Assembly (NCBI RefSeq): GCF_039531105.1
Contig: NZ_BAAAPK010000001.1
Location: 1,984,001-2,048,000, forward strand
From: Microbacterium lacus
Lineage (GTDB): Bacteria; Actinomycetota; Actinomycetes; Actinomycetales; Microbacteriaceae
DNA: 64,000 nt
Direction: 5' to 3'
Made by a program: the position numbers and the translations under genes. Below are positions 34,765-41,223 of this stretch, one piece after another. Position 1 is the first letter of the stretch. Every line of letters starts with the position of its first letter. A model generated the notes under the pieces. It did not search any database. It saw nothing but the letters and a program-made list of their open reading frames with translations, and was not told the origin of the DNA.

Positions 34765-35301
34765 TCAGAACGGCGTCTCGGCACCGACGAGCTCAGGCTC
34801 TCTCGGTTGCGCCGGCTCCACCGCCGGGGACGGGAGTGCGGGGCTCGCCGAGCTCGACGCCGACTGCTCCGCCACGTCCCAACCACCGTCGGAAGAAGTC
34901 GTCGCCCATTCCTCGGCGGGCGCGGCCGAGCCCGATTCGTCCGAGCGAGCGTCGTCGGAACGGAATGCCGTCGTGCCGAAGAGCAGGTCATGACCGATCG
35001 CATCGATGTCGATGTCGACCGACGTGCCGCGCTTCTCGCCGGTGTCCCAGTTGCGCACCTTGAGCCGCCCGGTCAGGATGACGCGTTCCCGGCGATGCAG
35101 CGACTCGTAGACGTGGTCGGCGAGCCTTCGGTACGCCGATGCCGTGTACCAGTTCGTCTCGCCGTCGACCCATGCCCCGGATGCCTTGTCGAAGCGGCGC
35201 TCCTTGCTCGCGACGCGGAACGTCGTGATGGGCACGCCGCCGCGCACCTTCCGCTCGGGGTCCGTGCCGATCGTTCCGACGATCGTGATCGTGTCGTTCA
35301 T
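34765..35301 (-). CDS. single-stranded DNA-binding protein paralog
   Basis: OB-fold protein of 178 aa resembling SSB (MNDTITIVGTIGTDPERKVRGGVPITTFRVASKERRFDKASGAWVDGETNWYTASAYRRLADHVYESLHRRERVILTGRLKVRNWDT). The OB domain fills residues 1-110; the rest is a Ser/Pro/Ala linker. The C-terminus is PELVGAETPF. It keeps a final proline-phenylalanine but lacks the acidic DDDIPF-like tip of the main SSB, so recruitment of repair partners may differ. A second SSB-like gene near ettA is also found in mycobacteria. The ATG at 35301 is set by GGGAGGAGAGG. A strong hairpin (35335-35376) lies in the probable leader. Confidence 0.9.
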   Translation of the reverse strand: MNDTITIVGTIGTDPERKVRGGVPITTFRVASKERRFDKASGAWVDGETNWYTASAYRRLADHVYESLHRRERVILTGRLKVRNWDTGEKRGTSVDIDIDAIGHDLLFGTTAFRSDDARSDESGSAAPAEEWATTSSDGGWDVAEQSASSSASPALPSPAVEPAQPREPELVGAETPF

Positions 35302-35334
35302 CTCGCATCCTCTCCTCCCGAAGTCCGTCCTCGG

Positions 35335-35376
35335 GCTGCGCCGGCGCCCCGTGCCCGTTGAGAGCGCCGGCGCAGC
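35335..35376 (-). promoter_or_regulatory. 13-bp hairpin in the leader of the SSB-like gene
   Basis: Arms GCTGCGCCGGCGC (35335-35347) and GCGCCGGCGCAGC (35364-35376) pair perfectly around a 16-nt loop, 34 nt upstream of the ATG at 35301 and just before its ribosome binding site. No gene ends nearby on this strand, so a leader element is more likely than a terminator. Confidence 0.5.
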
Positions 35377-35521
35377 TCCACGATGCCCGTTTAAGGGCCA
35401 ACAGGTGCGGGTCGAGCGGAGATCTGCGGACAACGTCGCGCCGAGGCGTCCTGGGGAGGAATCGACGAACTGCCGGCGTGTCGGAGGTCGAACGTATCTT
35501 CGATGGGAGGGGAGAACGACC

Positions 35522-35812
35522 ATGACCGCACCATCGACCGCCGCCCGGCTCTCGGCGTCGCGCCGCGATGCCGCACCCGACCTGTCACCGCCCGTCCTCA
35601 CCCGTGCGGTGTCACTCACGGCCGCGGGGCCCGCCCTGTGGCGGGTGATCGACCGCCCCGGCCGGGTGATCGGCCACCTCCAGGTGACGACCGCCGGCGC
35701 AGACACGCGGTATCGCGCTCGTCGCTTCCACGCGGCATCCGGTCGATTCCGCGAGCTGGGCGAATTCTGGGCGGCTGACGACGCCATCGATTGCCTGAGG
35801 TTCTCCCGCTGA
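35522..35812 (+). CDS. small hypothetical protein (96 aa)
   Basis: I do not recognise a family. The ATG at 35522 has GGGAGGGGAG upstream, and a TATCTT hexamer at 35495-35500 is a plausible -10. The protein has a disordered start (TAPSTAARLSASRRDAAPDL) and a folded beta-rich part with ALWRVIDRPGRVIGHLQV and TRYRARRFHAASGRFRELGEFWAADDAIDCLRFSR. The last segment resembles small proteins of about 90 aa found widely in Microbacteriaceae. No catalytic motif or membrane segment is seen. It converges on the MocR gene with 34 bp between stops. Confidence 0.7.
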   Translation: MTAPSTAARLSASRRDAAPDLSPPVLTRAVSLTAAGPALWRVIDRPGRVIGHLQVTTAGADTRYRARRFHAASGRFRELGEFWAADDAIDCLRFSR

Positions 35813-35846
35813 CGGCGGGCGGGGCTCAGATGACGGCGTGCCGGGA

Positions 35847-37268
35847 TCAGATGACGGCGTCGAGCTGCATCGATGACTGCACGGGCGCCCCGCCGCACAC
35901 CCGGGGCCATGCGTCGGCGAGTATCTCGACGGCGCGGATGAGCTCGGCAGGGCCGCTCGTGAAGGGAAGGCGAAGGTGCCGGTCGTACCCGCCGTCCACC
36001 GCGAATCTCGAGCCGGCCGACAGCAGCAGGCCTCGCGATCGCACGTCCATCACGAGCGGTGAACTCAGCGGGGCATCCAGCCCGATCCACAGCGACACTC
36101 CCCCGTGTACGACCGGAGTCCGCCAATCCGGGAGCAGCGTCGCGAGCGCCTCGCGAGCGGCATCCCGGCCTGCCCGGAGCAGATGGGAGCGCTGCGCGAT
36201 CACTTCCGGGAATCGCCGCAGAGCGGCTGTCGCAATCGCCTGCTCGAACTCCGGGGTGCCCAGATCGTGCGCCGGACGAGCGGCCACGAGACGGCGGATC
36301 AGATCCGCGCCGGCCCGGACCCATCCCACGCGCAGCCCTCCCCACACCGTCTTGCCCAGCGAGCCGATCCGGATGACCGACTCCGGATCGCTCGCGAAGC
36401 CGGGCGACTGCAACCCGCGATCGATGTCGAGGTCGGCCGTGGTCTCATCGAGGACCAGGAACGTACCCGCGCGCTGTGCGGCCTCGCCGATCGAGATCCG
36501 CTCGTCTGCGGACATCGAACGCCCGGTCGGGTTCTGGAAGTCAGGCATCAGGTAGGCCAGCACCGGCAACGCGCGCGCAAACGCCTGCTCGGCGCGGTCC
36601 AGATCCCAGCCGTCCTCCGGGGTCACCGGTACACCGATCAGCCGGGCGCCCGCGCGCCGCAGGGCATCGGCAGCGTGCGGGTAGGTGGGCGTCTCGATCA
36701 GGACACGATCCCCCCTGCCCAGCAGCACGGCGGCGAGCAGGTGGATCGCGCTCTGCGCGCCTGTGGTGACCAGCACCTCGTCGACGGACGTCGGGATGCC
36801 GCGCTCGCGGTACCGGCCCGCGATCGCTTCGCGCAGATCGCTCCGGCCCACCATGTCGTATCCCGTCCGCGCGACGATCGAGGAGGCGGACAGACTGACA
36901 TCCGAGAACAGTCCGGCCAGTCCGGGCCATGCCGGTGGGCTCGCCTGCTGGAGGTCGATGGCCCCCTCTCGCGGAGCGACAGCGCCGGCATCCGCTCGCC
37001 GTAGAGGCAGCGTCATGCTCCCCGACCCTCGCAGACTCGCGATATGTCCCGAATCGCGCAGGCTCCGGTACGCCGTCGCGACGGTGCTTCGACTCACTTG
37101 CAGCGCCGACGCCAGTTCGCGCTCGGCGGGAAGCGTCGTACGTGGCGCGATGCGGTTGTCGAGGCAGAGAAGACGGATGCCGTCGGCGAGGGCCTCATAT
37201 GCCGGCTCACGCGTACGCCAACCACCTAGTGCCGCTCCGAGGGAACGAGCCGATATGCGGGAGTCCAC
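35847..37268 (-). CDS. MocR-type PLP-dependent transcriptional regulator (YczR-like)
   Basis: Chimeric regulator of 473 aa: an N-terminal GntR winged helix (residues about 20-85, with ELASALQVSRSTVATAYRSLRDSGHIASLRGSGSM) fused to a fold-type I aminotransferase domain. The PLP lysine lies in IRIGSLGKTVWGGLRVGW (about residue 300), and the VLVTTGAQSAIHLLAAVLL and DFQNPTGRSMS motifs are intact, so PLP binding is expected. The GTG start at 37268 follows TAGTCT by 6 nt. It is divergent from a YczE-type membrane protein gene; MocR regulators of the YczR subgroup are known to be paired with that gene. A perfect dyad at 37286-37310 is the likely binding site. Confidence 0.93.
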   Translation of the reverse strand: MDSRISARSLGAALGGWRTREPAYEALADGIRLLCLDNRIAPRTTLPAERELASALQVSRSTVATAYRSLRDSGHIASLRGSGSMTLPLRRADAGAVAPREGAIDLQQASPPAWPGLAGLFSDVSLSASSIVARTGYDMVGRSDLREAIAGRYRERGIPTSVDEVLVTTGAQSAIHLLAAVLLGRGDRVLIETPTYPHAADALRRAGARLIGVPVTPEDGWDLDRAEQAFARALPVLAYLMPDFQNPTGRSMSADERISIGEAAQRAGTFLVLDETTADLDIDRGLQSPGFASDPESVIRIGSLGKTVWGGLRVGWVRAGADLIRRLVAARPAHDLGTPEFEQAIATAALRRFPEVIAQRSHLLRAGRDAAREALATLLPDWRTPVVHGGVSLWIGLDAPLSSPLVMDVRSRGLLLSAGSRFAVDGGYDRHLRLPFTSGPAELIRAVEILADAWPRVCGGAPVQSSMQLDAVI

Positions 37269-37274
37269 CGGGCC

Positions 37275-37280
37275 AGACTA
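37275..37280 (-). promoter_or_regulatory. -10 hexamer TAGTCT, leaderless promoter of the MocR gene
   Basis: TAGTCT ends 6 nt before the GTG at 37268. Confidence 0.6.
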
Positions 37281-37285
37281 TCCGC

Positions 37286-37310
37286 ATTGGCCTGGTGCTA
37301 CCAGTCCAAT
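37286..37310. promoter_or_regulatory. candidate MocR operator: 25-bp perfect dyad
   Basis: Arms ATTGGCCTGGT (37286-37296) and ACCAGTCCAAT (37300-37310) are perfect reverse complements apart from the position 6 pair (C and T), with a 3-nt centre. The site lies upstream of the MocR -10, over its -35 region. Its right edge touches AATAAT (37308-37313), a possible -10 of yczE. Confidence 0.65.
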
Positions 37311-37329
37311 AATGCGATGAAATGGGGCC

Positions 37330-37956
37330 ATGACGCGTCGTGTGGTGCAGCTCCTGGTCGGCCTCTTCCTCTATGGGGCAGGGTGCGCCCTCACGGTCGA
37401 GGCGGGGCTCGGGGTGGACCCGTGGACCGTCTTCGCCCAGGGCATCTCGGTCCACACGGGGATCGGCATCGGGTGGGTCACGAACATCGTGGGCTTCCTC
37501 GTCCTGCTCGTCTGGATCCCGCTCCGCCAGAAGCCCGGAATCGGCACGATCGCCAACATCCTCCTGGTCGGGACGAGCATGCAGGCCGTGCTCTGGCTCG
37601 TGCCGCCGGTCTCGGGCGTCCTCCTCCAGGTGGCCGTGCTGCTGGGTGGCATCGTCCTGGTCGCCCTGGCGTCGGGACTCTACATCGGGGCGCGATTCGG
37701 GCCCGGTCCCCGAGACGGCCTCATGACGGGTCTCCACGCACGTCTGGGCTGGCCGATCTGGGCGTGCCGTGCGTCCGTCGAGATCTCCGTGCTCGCGATC
37801 GGCTGGCTTCTGGGCGGCACCGTGGGCATCGGCACGGTCCTTTTCGCCGCGCTCATCGGCCCGCTCGTGCACGTCGCGCTCCCGCTCCTCGACACAGCGC
37901 GCGCGAACCCCGCCCTCGCGGCGAAGCCGTCCGACGCGTCAATCGCCCGCGTCTGA
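37330..37956 (+). CDS. yczE: YczE/YitT-type integral membrane protein
   Basis: Membrane protein of 208 aa with about five hydrophobic segments, starting MTRRVVQLLVGLFLYGAGCALTVEAGLGVDPWTVFAQGIS. This segment and GARFGPGPRDGLMTGLHARLGWPIWACRASVEISVL are signatures of the YczE family. Its biochemical role is unknown; the Bacillus YczE is linked to surfactin production and 4'-phosphopantetheinyl transferase function. The divergent MocR regulator and the dyad between the two genes indicate direct control. The ATG at 37330 has GGGG just before it. Hydrophobic and near full length for the family. Confidence 0.88.
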   Translation: MTRRVVQLLVGLFLYGAGCALTVEAGLGVDPWTVFAQGISVHTGIGIGWVTNIVGFLVLLVWIPLRQKPGIGTIANILLVGTSMQAVLWLVPPVSGVLLQVAVLLGGIVLVALASGLYIGARFGPGPRDGLMTGLHARLGWPIWACRASVEISVLAIGWLLGGTVGIGTVLFAALIGPLVHVALPLLDTARANPALAAKPSDASIARV

Positions 37957-37979
37957 CGGCTCCGTCCCCGTGGGGTGGA

Positions 37980-38192
37980 TCAGTGCTCCTGGAACCGGGG
38001 CCAGTCGCTTCCGGCGGGCATCCGGGAATGCAGTGCGCTCTTCGCGACCTCCATCGACGGGTAGGTTCCCGCGGTCGTGTCCGCCCCGGCCATCGTGACG
38101 GTGTAGCCCTCGTCATCCTTGCGGATGCTGCCGGCGACTCCTGACGCTCCATAGGCGACCCAGAGGGCGTGGTGTGTCTCGGTCGTGCTCAT
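37980..38192 (-). CDS. small conserved hypothetical protein (70 aa)
   Basis: Short soluble protein (MSTTETHHALWVAYGASGVAGSIRKDDEGYTVTMAGADTTAGTYPSMEVAKSALHSRMPAGSDWPRFQEH). The pattern of a beta-hairpin with GYTVTMAG followed by a helix starting YPSMEVAKSALHSRM suggests a small alpha/beta fold like DUF2188-type proteins, and the helix reads as a complete domain. The start is chosen at 38192, 7 nt after GGAG; an adjacent in-frame ATG at 38195 is the alternative. No partner is clear; it converges on yczE and is divergent from tRNA-Arg. Confidence 0.75.
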   Translation of the reverse strand: MSTTETHHALWVAYGASGVAGSIRKDDEGYTVTMAGADTTAGTYPSMEVAKSALHSRMPAGSDWPRFQEH

Positions 38193-38303
38193 CATCGAAC
38201 TCCTTCCGTGTCTCCGAACGTACGCCGCCGGCGCGCGCGCTGCCAGTGCCACGCTGCGGCGACTTCCGGCTGTGCGAGGCGGACGGGTAGCGTAGATGTG
38301 TCA

Positions 38304-38375
38304 CCCTCCGTAGCTCAGTGGAAGAGCGTCCGGTTTCTACCCGGCTGGTCGGGAGTTCGAATCTCTCCGGGGGGG
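38304..38375 (+). tRNA. tRNA-Arg (anticodon TCT)
   Basis: Acceptor CCCTCCG pairs with CGGGGGG (one T-G). The D arm is GCTCAGTGGAAGAGC with a 7-nt loop, the anticodon loop TTTCTAC has anticodon TCT, and the T loop is TTCGAAT. The outer anticodon-stem pair is a T-C mismatch. CCA is not encoded. A TAGCGT hexamer lies at 38288-38293. Confidence 0.85.
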
Positions 38376-38411
38376 CTTGTGCGCCCGAGATCCGTGTCCG
38401 TGCCCCCTGGC

Positions 38412-38417
38412 TAGGAT
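38412..38417 (+). promoter_or_regulatory. -10 hexamer TAGGAT, leaderless promoter of orn
   Basis: TAGGAT ends 6 nt before the ATG at 38424. Confidence 0.6.
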
Positions 38418-38423
38418 GGAGCA

Positions 38424-39050
38424 ATGGTGGGCGCTTCCGAGAACGATCGTCTCGTATGGATCGACTGCGAGATGACGGGCCTCGACCTCGAGATCGACGA
38501 ACTCGTCGAGATCGCCGTCGTCGTGACCGACTTCGAACTCCGCCCTCTCGACCCGGGGTTCTCGATCGTCATCAAGCCCGATGACTCCGCGCTCGCGCAC
38601 ATGAACGACTTCGTGACGGCGATGCACGAGAAGTCAGGGCTCTTGACGGAGATTCCCCACGGCGTGAGCCTCGCCGAAGCCGAATTCGAGGCACTCGAAT
38701 ACATCCAGCGCTTCGTGCCACTGCAGGGCAAGGCGCCGCTGGCCGGCAACACGATCGGCACCGACCGCATGTTCCTGGCCAAGTACATGCCGCGCGTCGA
38801 CAGGTGGCTTCACTACCGCAACGTCGATGTGTCCAGCATCAAGGAGCTCAGTAGACGCTGGTACCCCCGTGCCTACATCCACGCGCCGGCGAAGGGCGGC
38901 GGTCACCGCGCGTTGGCGGACATCCGCGAATCGATCCTCGAGCTGTCCTACTACCGCTCGGCCGTGTTCGTCCCCGAACCGGGGCCGACCAGCGACACGG
39001 CACGCGCCGCGGCATCGGCGGCGCTTTCGTCGTTCGCGCCCGAAGTATGA
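38424..39050 (+). CDS. orn: oligoribonuclease
   Basis: DEDDh 3'-5' exoribonuclease of 208 aa that degrades di- and short oligoribonucleotides, the last step of RNA decay and of pGpG removal. The catalytic acidic residues are in RLVWIDCEMTGLDLEIDELVEIAV, then TDRMFLAKYMP, and the HRALADIRESI motif with the DEDDh histidine and last aspartate. The ATG at 38424 follows TAGGAT by 6 nt. It lies between tRNA-Arg and tRNA-His, and the tRNA-His sequence begins 37 bp after its stop. A proline/alanine-rich tail follows the catalytic domain. Confidence 0.97.
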   Translation: MVGASENDRLVWIDCEMTGLDLEIDELVEIAVVVTDFELRPLDPGFSIVIKPDDSALAHMNDFVTAMHEKSGLLTEIPHGVSLAEAEFEALEYIQRFVPLQGKAPLAGNTIGTDRMFLAKYMPRVDRWLHYRNVDVSSIKELSRRWYPRAYIHAPAKGGGHRALADIRESILELSYYRSAVFVPEPGPTSDTARAAASAALSSFAPEV

Positions 39051-39087
39051 GAGAATCTTCGGGTTGCCCGCTCGCGCGGGAGACATG

Positions 39088-39163
39088 GTGGGTATAGCTC
39101 AGTTGGTAGAGCGCGGCCTTGTGGTGGCCGATGTCGCGGGTTCGAGCCCCGTTACTCACCCCA
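39088..39163 (+). tRNA. tRNA-His (anticodon GTG)
   Basis: Acceptor GTGGGTA pairs with TACTCAC. The anticodon loop TTGTGGT is framed by CGGCC/GGCCG, the T loop is TTCGAGC, and CCA is encoded at 39161-39163. A G at 39087 faces discriminator C39160, giving the G-1:C73 pair typical of tRNA-His. Confidence 0.95.
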
Positions 39164-39179
39164 AGCAGGAGAGCATCTG

Positions 39180-39527
39180 ATGCAGATGGATCCCGAGGGG
39201 TTCGAAGCACTCGTCACGGCCGAACTCGATCGGCTCCCCGACGACATGGTCGATGGTCTGGAGAACGTCGTGTTCGTGGTGGAAGACCGTCCGGAGGATG
39301 GAAGCCTCGACCTCCTCGGTCTGTATGACGGTTGGGCTCTGACCGAACGCGACCGCTACGGCATCGGCGAGTTGCCCGACCGGATCATCATCTACCGCGA
39401 GCCCCACCTGGCGGCATGCGAGACGGCCGATGAATTGCGCGACGAAGTGCATACGACGCTCGTGCATGAGATCGCCCATTTCTACGGCATCGACGACGAA
39501 CGCCTGCACGAATTGGGATGGGCGTGA
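39180..39527 (+). CDS. metallopeptidase-family protein (zincin, PF06262-like)
   Basis: Small protein of 115 aa with a clear zinc-protease helix near its end: TTLVHEIAHFYGIDDERLHELGW, where HEIAH supplies two histidines and the catalytic glutamate, and the aspartate or histidine downstream could be the third ligand. The upstream part carries DGLENVVFVVEDRPEDG and LPDRIIIYREPH, typical of this family of minimal zincins. The substrate is unknown. The ATG at 39180 has CAGGAGAG before it. The stop shares one base with the clpS start (TGATG), and the cluster lies right behind tRNA-His, suggesting co-expression with ClpS. Confidence 0.9.
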   Translation: MQMDPEGFEALVTAELDRLPDDMVDGLENVVFVVEDRPEDGSLDLLGLYDGWALTERDRYGIGELPDRIIIYREPHLAACETADELRDEVHTTLVHEIAHFYGIDDERLHELGWA

Positions 39528-39823
39528 TGTCGGTCGCACTCCCCGATCTCGGCGAAGACCTCCGCACCACGGGTTCCGAGCAGCCTCATCATCCTTGGCA
39601 GACGGTCGTCTGGAACGACCCCGTCAATCTGATGAGCTACGTCGCCCATGTCTTCCGCGAGTACTTCGGGTTCGATCGCCCCGAAGCCGAACGGCTCATG
39701 CTCGCTGTGCATCATGACGGGCACGCGGTCGTCGCAGAAGGCGCGAGGGAGCAGATGGAGCTGCATACTCAAGCCATGCACGACTACGGGCTCTGGGCGA
39801 CAGTTCGGCAGGCGCCACGGTGA
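39527..39823 (+). CDS. clpS: ATP-dependent Clp protease adaptor ClpS
   Basis: Adaptor of 98 aa that delivers N-degron substrates to a Clp ATPase. The core reads PWQTVVWNDPVNLMSYVAHVFREYFGFDRPEAERLMLAVHHDGHAVVAEGAREQMELHTQAMHDYGLWATV, with the conserved ND pair (WNDPVN) that binds the substrate N-terminus and the EQMELH contact region. The start chosen at 39527 overlaps the zincin stop; an in-frame ATG at 39518 is possible. The gene is followed by DUF2017 with a GTGA overlap, as in other actinobacteria. Confidence 0.95.
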   Translation: MSVALPDLGEDLRTTGSEQPHHPWQTVVWNDPVNLMSYVAHVFREYFGFDRPEAERLMLAVHHDGHAVVAEGAREQMELHTQAMHDYGLWATVRQAPR

Positions 39824-40311
39824 CCGGTGATCGCAGCGTGGTCCTCGAACTGACACGCCTCGAGGCCACCCACCTCGCCGGCTTGGTGGCGCAGTTCGCC
39901 GAGCTTCTGGAGGACTCCGGCGCGGCGTCGAGCACGGATCCGGCGGTGCTCCGGCTGGTGCCGGACGCGTACGCCGATGACGCCGGCGCAGCGCGCGAGT
40001 TCCGCGAGCTCACCGAGCGCGATCTGCTGGAACGCCGCCGTGCGGACGCGGGCATCGTCCTCGGGTCTCTCTCACCCGCCGCGAGCTTCGCGGACGCGGA
40101 CGACCCGATGGAGGTCGTCCACCTCACGCTGGATGCCGATGCCGTCCAGGCATGGCTGCGCGCTCTGGCCGCCATCCGCCTCGTGCTCGCGAACCGGCTC
40201 GGCATCGAGTCCGAAGACGATCACGACGACGAGGATCCCCGGTTCGGGATCTATGACTGGTTGGGCTACCGGTTGGACGGTCTCGTCCGCGCGGTCGAGA
40301 ACGAGACCTGA
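39820..40311 (+). CDS. DUF2017 protein, ClpS partner gene
   Basis: Helical protein of 163 aa in the DUF2017 family, which almost always sits next to clpS in actinobacteria. The sequence is rich in acidic and leucine residues (LEATHLAGLVAQFAELLED, DAYADDAGAAREFRELTERDLLERR, VQAWLRALAAIRLVLANRLGIE). A C-terminal helix begins YDWLGYRLDGLVRAVE. No catalytic motif is seen. The GTG start overlaps the clpS stop by 4 bp. A role in controlling ClpS-dependent proteolysis is inferred only from neighbourhood. Confidence 0.9.
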   Translation: MTGDRSVVLELTRLEATHLAGLVAQFAELLEDSGAASSTDPAVLRLVPDAYADDAGAAREFRELTERDLLERRRADAGIVLGSLSPAASFADADDPMEVVHLTLDADAVQAWLRALAAIRLVLANRLGIESEDDHDDEDPRFGIYDWLGYRLDGLVRAVENET

Positions 40312-40322
40312 ATCGCAGATCC

Positions 40323-40928
40323 TCAGGGAATCGCGAAGACGTGCGTCGCCCGCAACGGCGGTCCGTCGGTGACGAGGTGTTCCTCCTCCTGTGCCGCCCA
40401 CCGCGCCCAGTGCGGGCGATACGTATCGCCGTCGCGCGCCAGGGCGCGGCGCATGCGCGAGGGCGCCGGGGACTCGAGCCAGACGCGGACGTCTCCGAGT
40501 GCGGAGGTTTCCGCGGTCAACAGGCCTGAGCCCTCGACGATCAGCGGGAGGGACGGGTCGACGGCATGCGCCTCCGCCGGTGCGCCCACCTCCCAGTCCC
40601 ACCGCTGCCAGACTCCGACGAGTCCGCGGGCGTGCGGCCGGAGGATCGCATCTCTGGCGAGCTCCACGCCGTCGCGGAGACCGTCCCAGCCCGGGTACAG
40701 CGAGTCCAGCGCGACGAGCTGCACGCGCCCGCGTAAGGGCCATTGGGCGACGAGCCGGCGCGCCAAGGACGTCTTCCCCGATCCGCTGCGCCCGTCGATG
40801 AGCACCACCGGATTGGATGCCGCCACCCCCACGACTGCCTGCGTGATGTGCGTGGCGGCGAGATCGAGCGCGTGTGCGACCGGATCGGCCCTAGCGCTTG
40901 AGGGCGCGGATGACACGGCTGAGTGCAC
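40323..40928 (-). CDS. P-loop nucleoside/uridine kinase-like ATP-binding protein
   Basis: Soluble P-loop protein of 201 aa with Walker A IDGRSGSGKTSLA (lysine 52) and a kinase-like DSLYPGWDG segment resembling uridine kinase or adenylylsulfate-kinase-like enzymes. Later regions are RDAILRPHARGLVGVWQRWDWE and PLIVEGSGLLTAETSALGDVRVWLE, where an acidic residue could bind magnesium. The substrate is unassigned. The GTG start at 40928 lies inside the end of the GerW-like gene, with a 38-bp overlap and no convincing Shine-Dalgarno site. A GTG at 40916 would shorten the overlap, so the true start is uncertain. Confidence 0.8.
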   Translation of the reverse strand: MHSAVSSAPSSARADPVAHALDLAATHITQAVVGVAASNPVVLIDGRSGSGKTSLARRLVAQWPLRGRVQLVALDSLYPGWDGLRDGVELARDAILRPHARGLVGVWQRWDWEVGAPAEAHAVDPSLPLIVEGSGLLTAETSALGDVRVWLESPAPSRMRRALARDGDTYRPHWARWAAQEEEHLVTDGPPLRATHVFAIP

Positions 40929-41211
40929 GACCGGCGACCCATACGAAGGGGATGGCCACCGCCAGGAAGGACACGATGTTCGGCTCGAAGCTCAGCGAGT
41001 CGCCCTTGCGGACGTACGCCCCCAGGGGAGCCGCCCAGCTGCCGCCACCGCCGCCGCCGTTTCCGGACTCGTCGGATCCTCCACCGAAGCCCGACCACGA
41101 CAGCGCGACGGGGACGATTTTGACGCCGTCGACGTCGATGGGCTCGCCGTACGCGCTGTGCACGCCGAGATTCGCGGACTGCTGACCGAGTTCAAGTGCG
41201 ATGTTGGGCAT
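40891..41211 (-). CDS. GerW/YtfJ-family membrane protein
   Basis: Protein of 106 aa with the GerW (YtfJ) core: VHSAYGEPIDVDGVKIVPVALSWSGFGGGSDESGNGGGGGGS, where the glycine-rich loop follows a beta-strand, and a C-terminal hydrophobic helix FLAVAIPFVWVAGRALSRVIRALKR. In Bacillus the family is a spore germination protein, but actinobacteria that do not form endospores also carry it, so sporulation is not implied. The ATG at 41211 follows TAGCGT by 6 nt; the GAAGGA directly touching the ATG is too close to be a ribosome binding site. Confidence 0.85.
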   Translation of the reverse strand: MPNIALELGQQSANLGVHSAYGEPIDVDGVKIVPVALSWSGFGGGSDESGNGGGGGGSWAAPLGAYVRKGDSLSFEPNIVSFLAVAIPFVWVAGRALSRVIRALKR

Positions 41212-41217
41212 TCCTTC

Positions 41218-41223
41218 ACGCTA
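41218..41223 (-). promoter_or_regulatory. -10 hexamer TAGCGT, leaderless promoter of the GerW-like gene
   Basis: TAGCGT ends 6 nt before the ATG at 41211 and overlaps the stop codon of dinB (41221-41223, TAG). Confidence 0.6.

Noticed and set aside
39518..39526. ATG at 39518 as the clpS start
   Set aside because: It adds three residues absent from the usual ClpS start and lies inside the zincin gene; the TGATG overlap at 39527 is the more common arrangement, although not proven.
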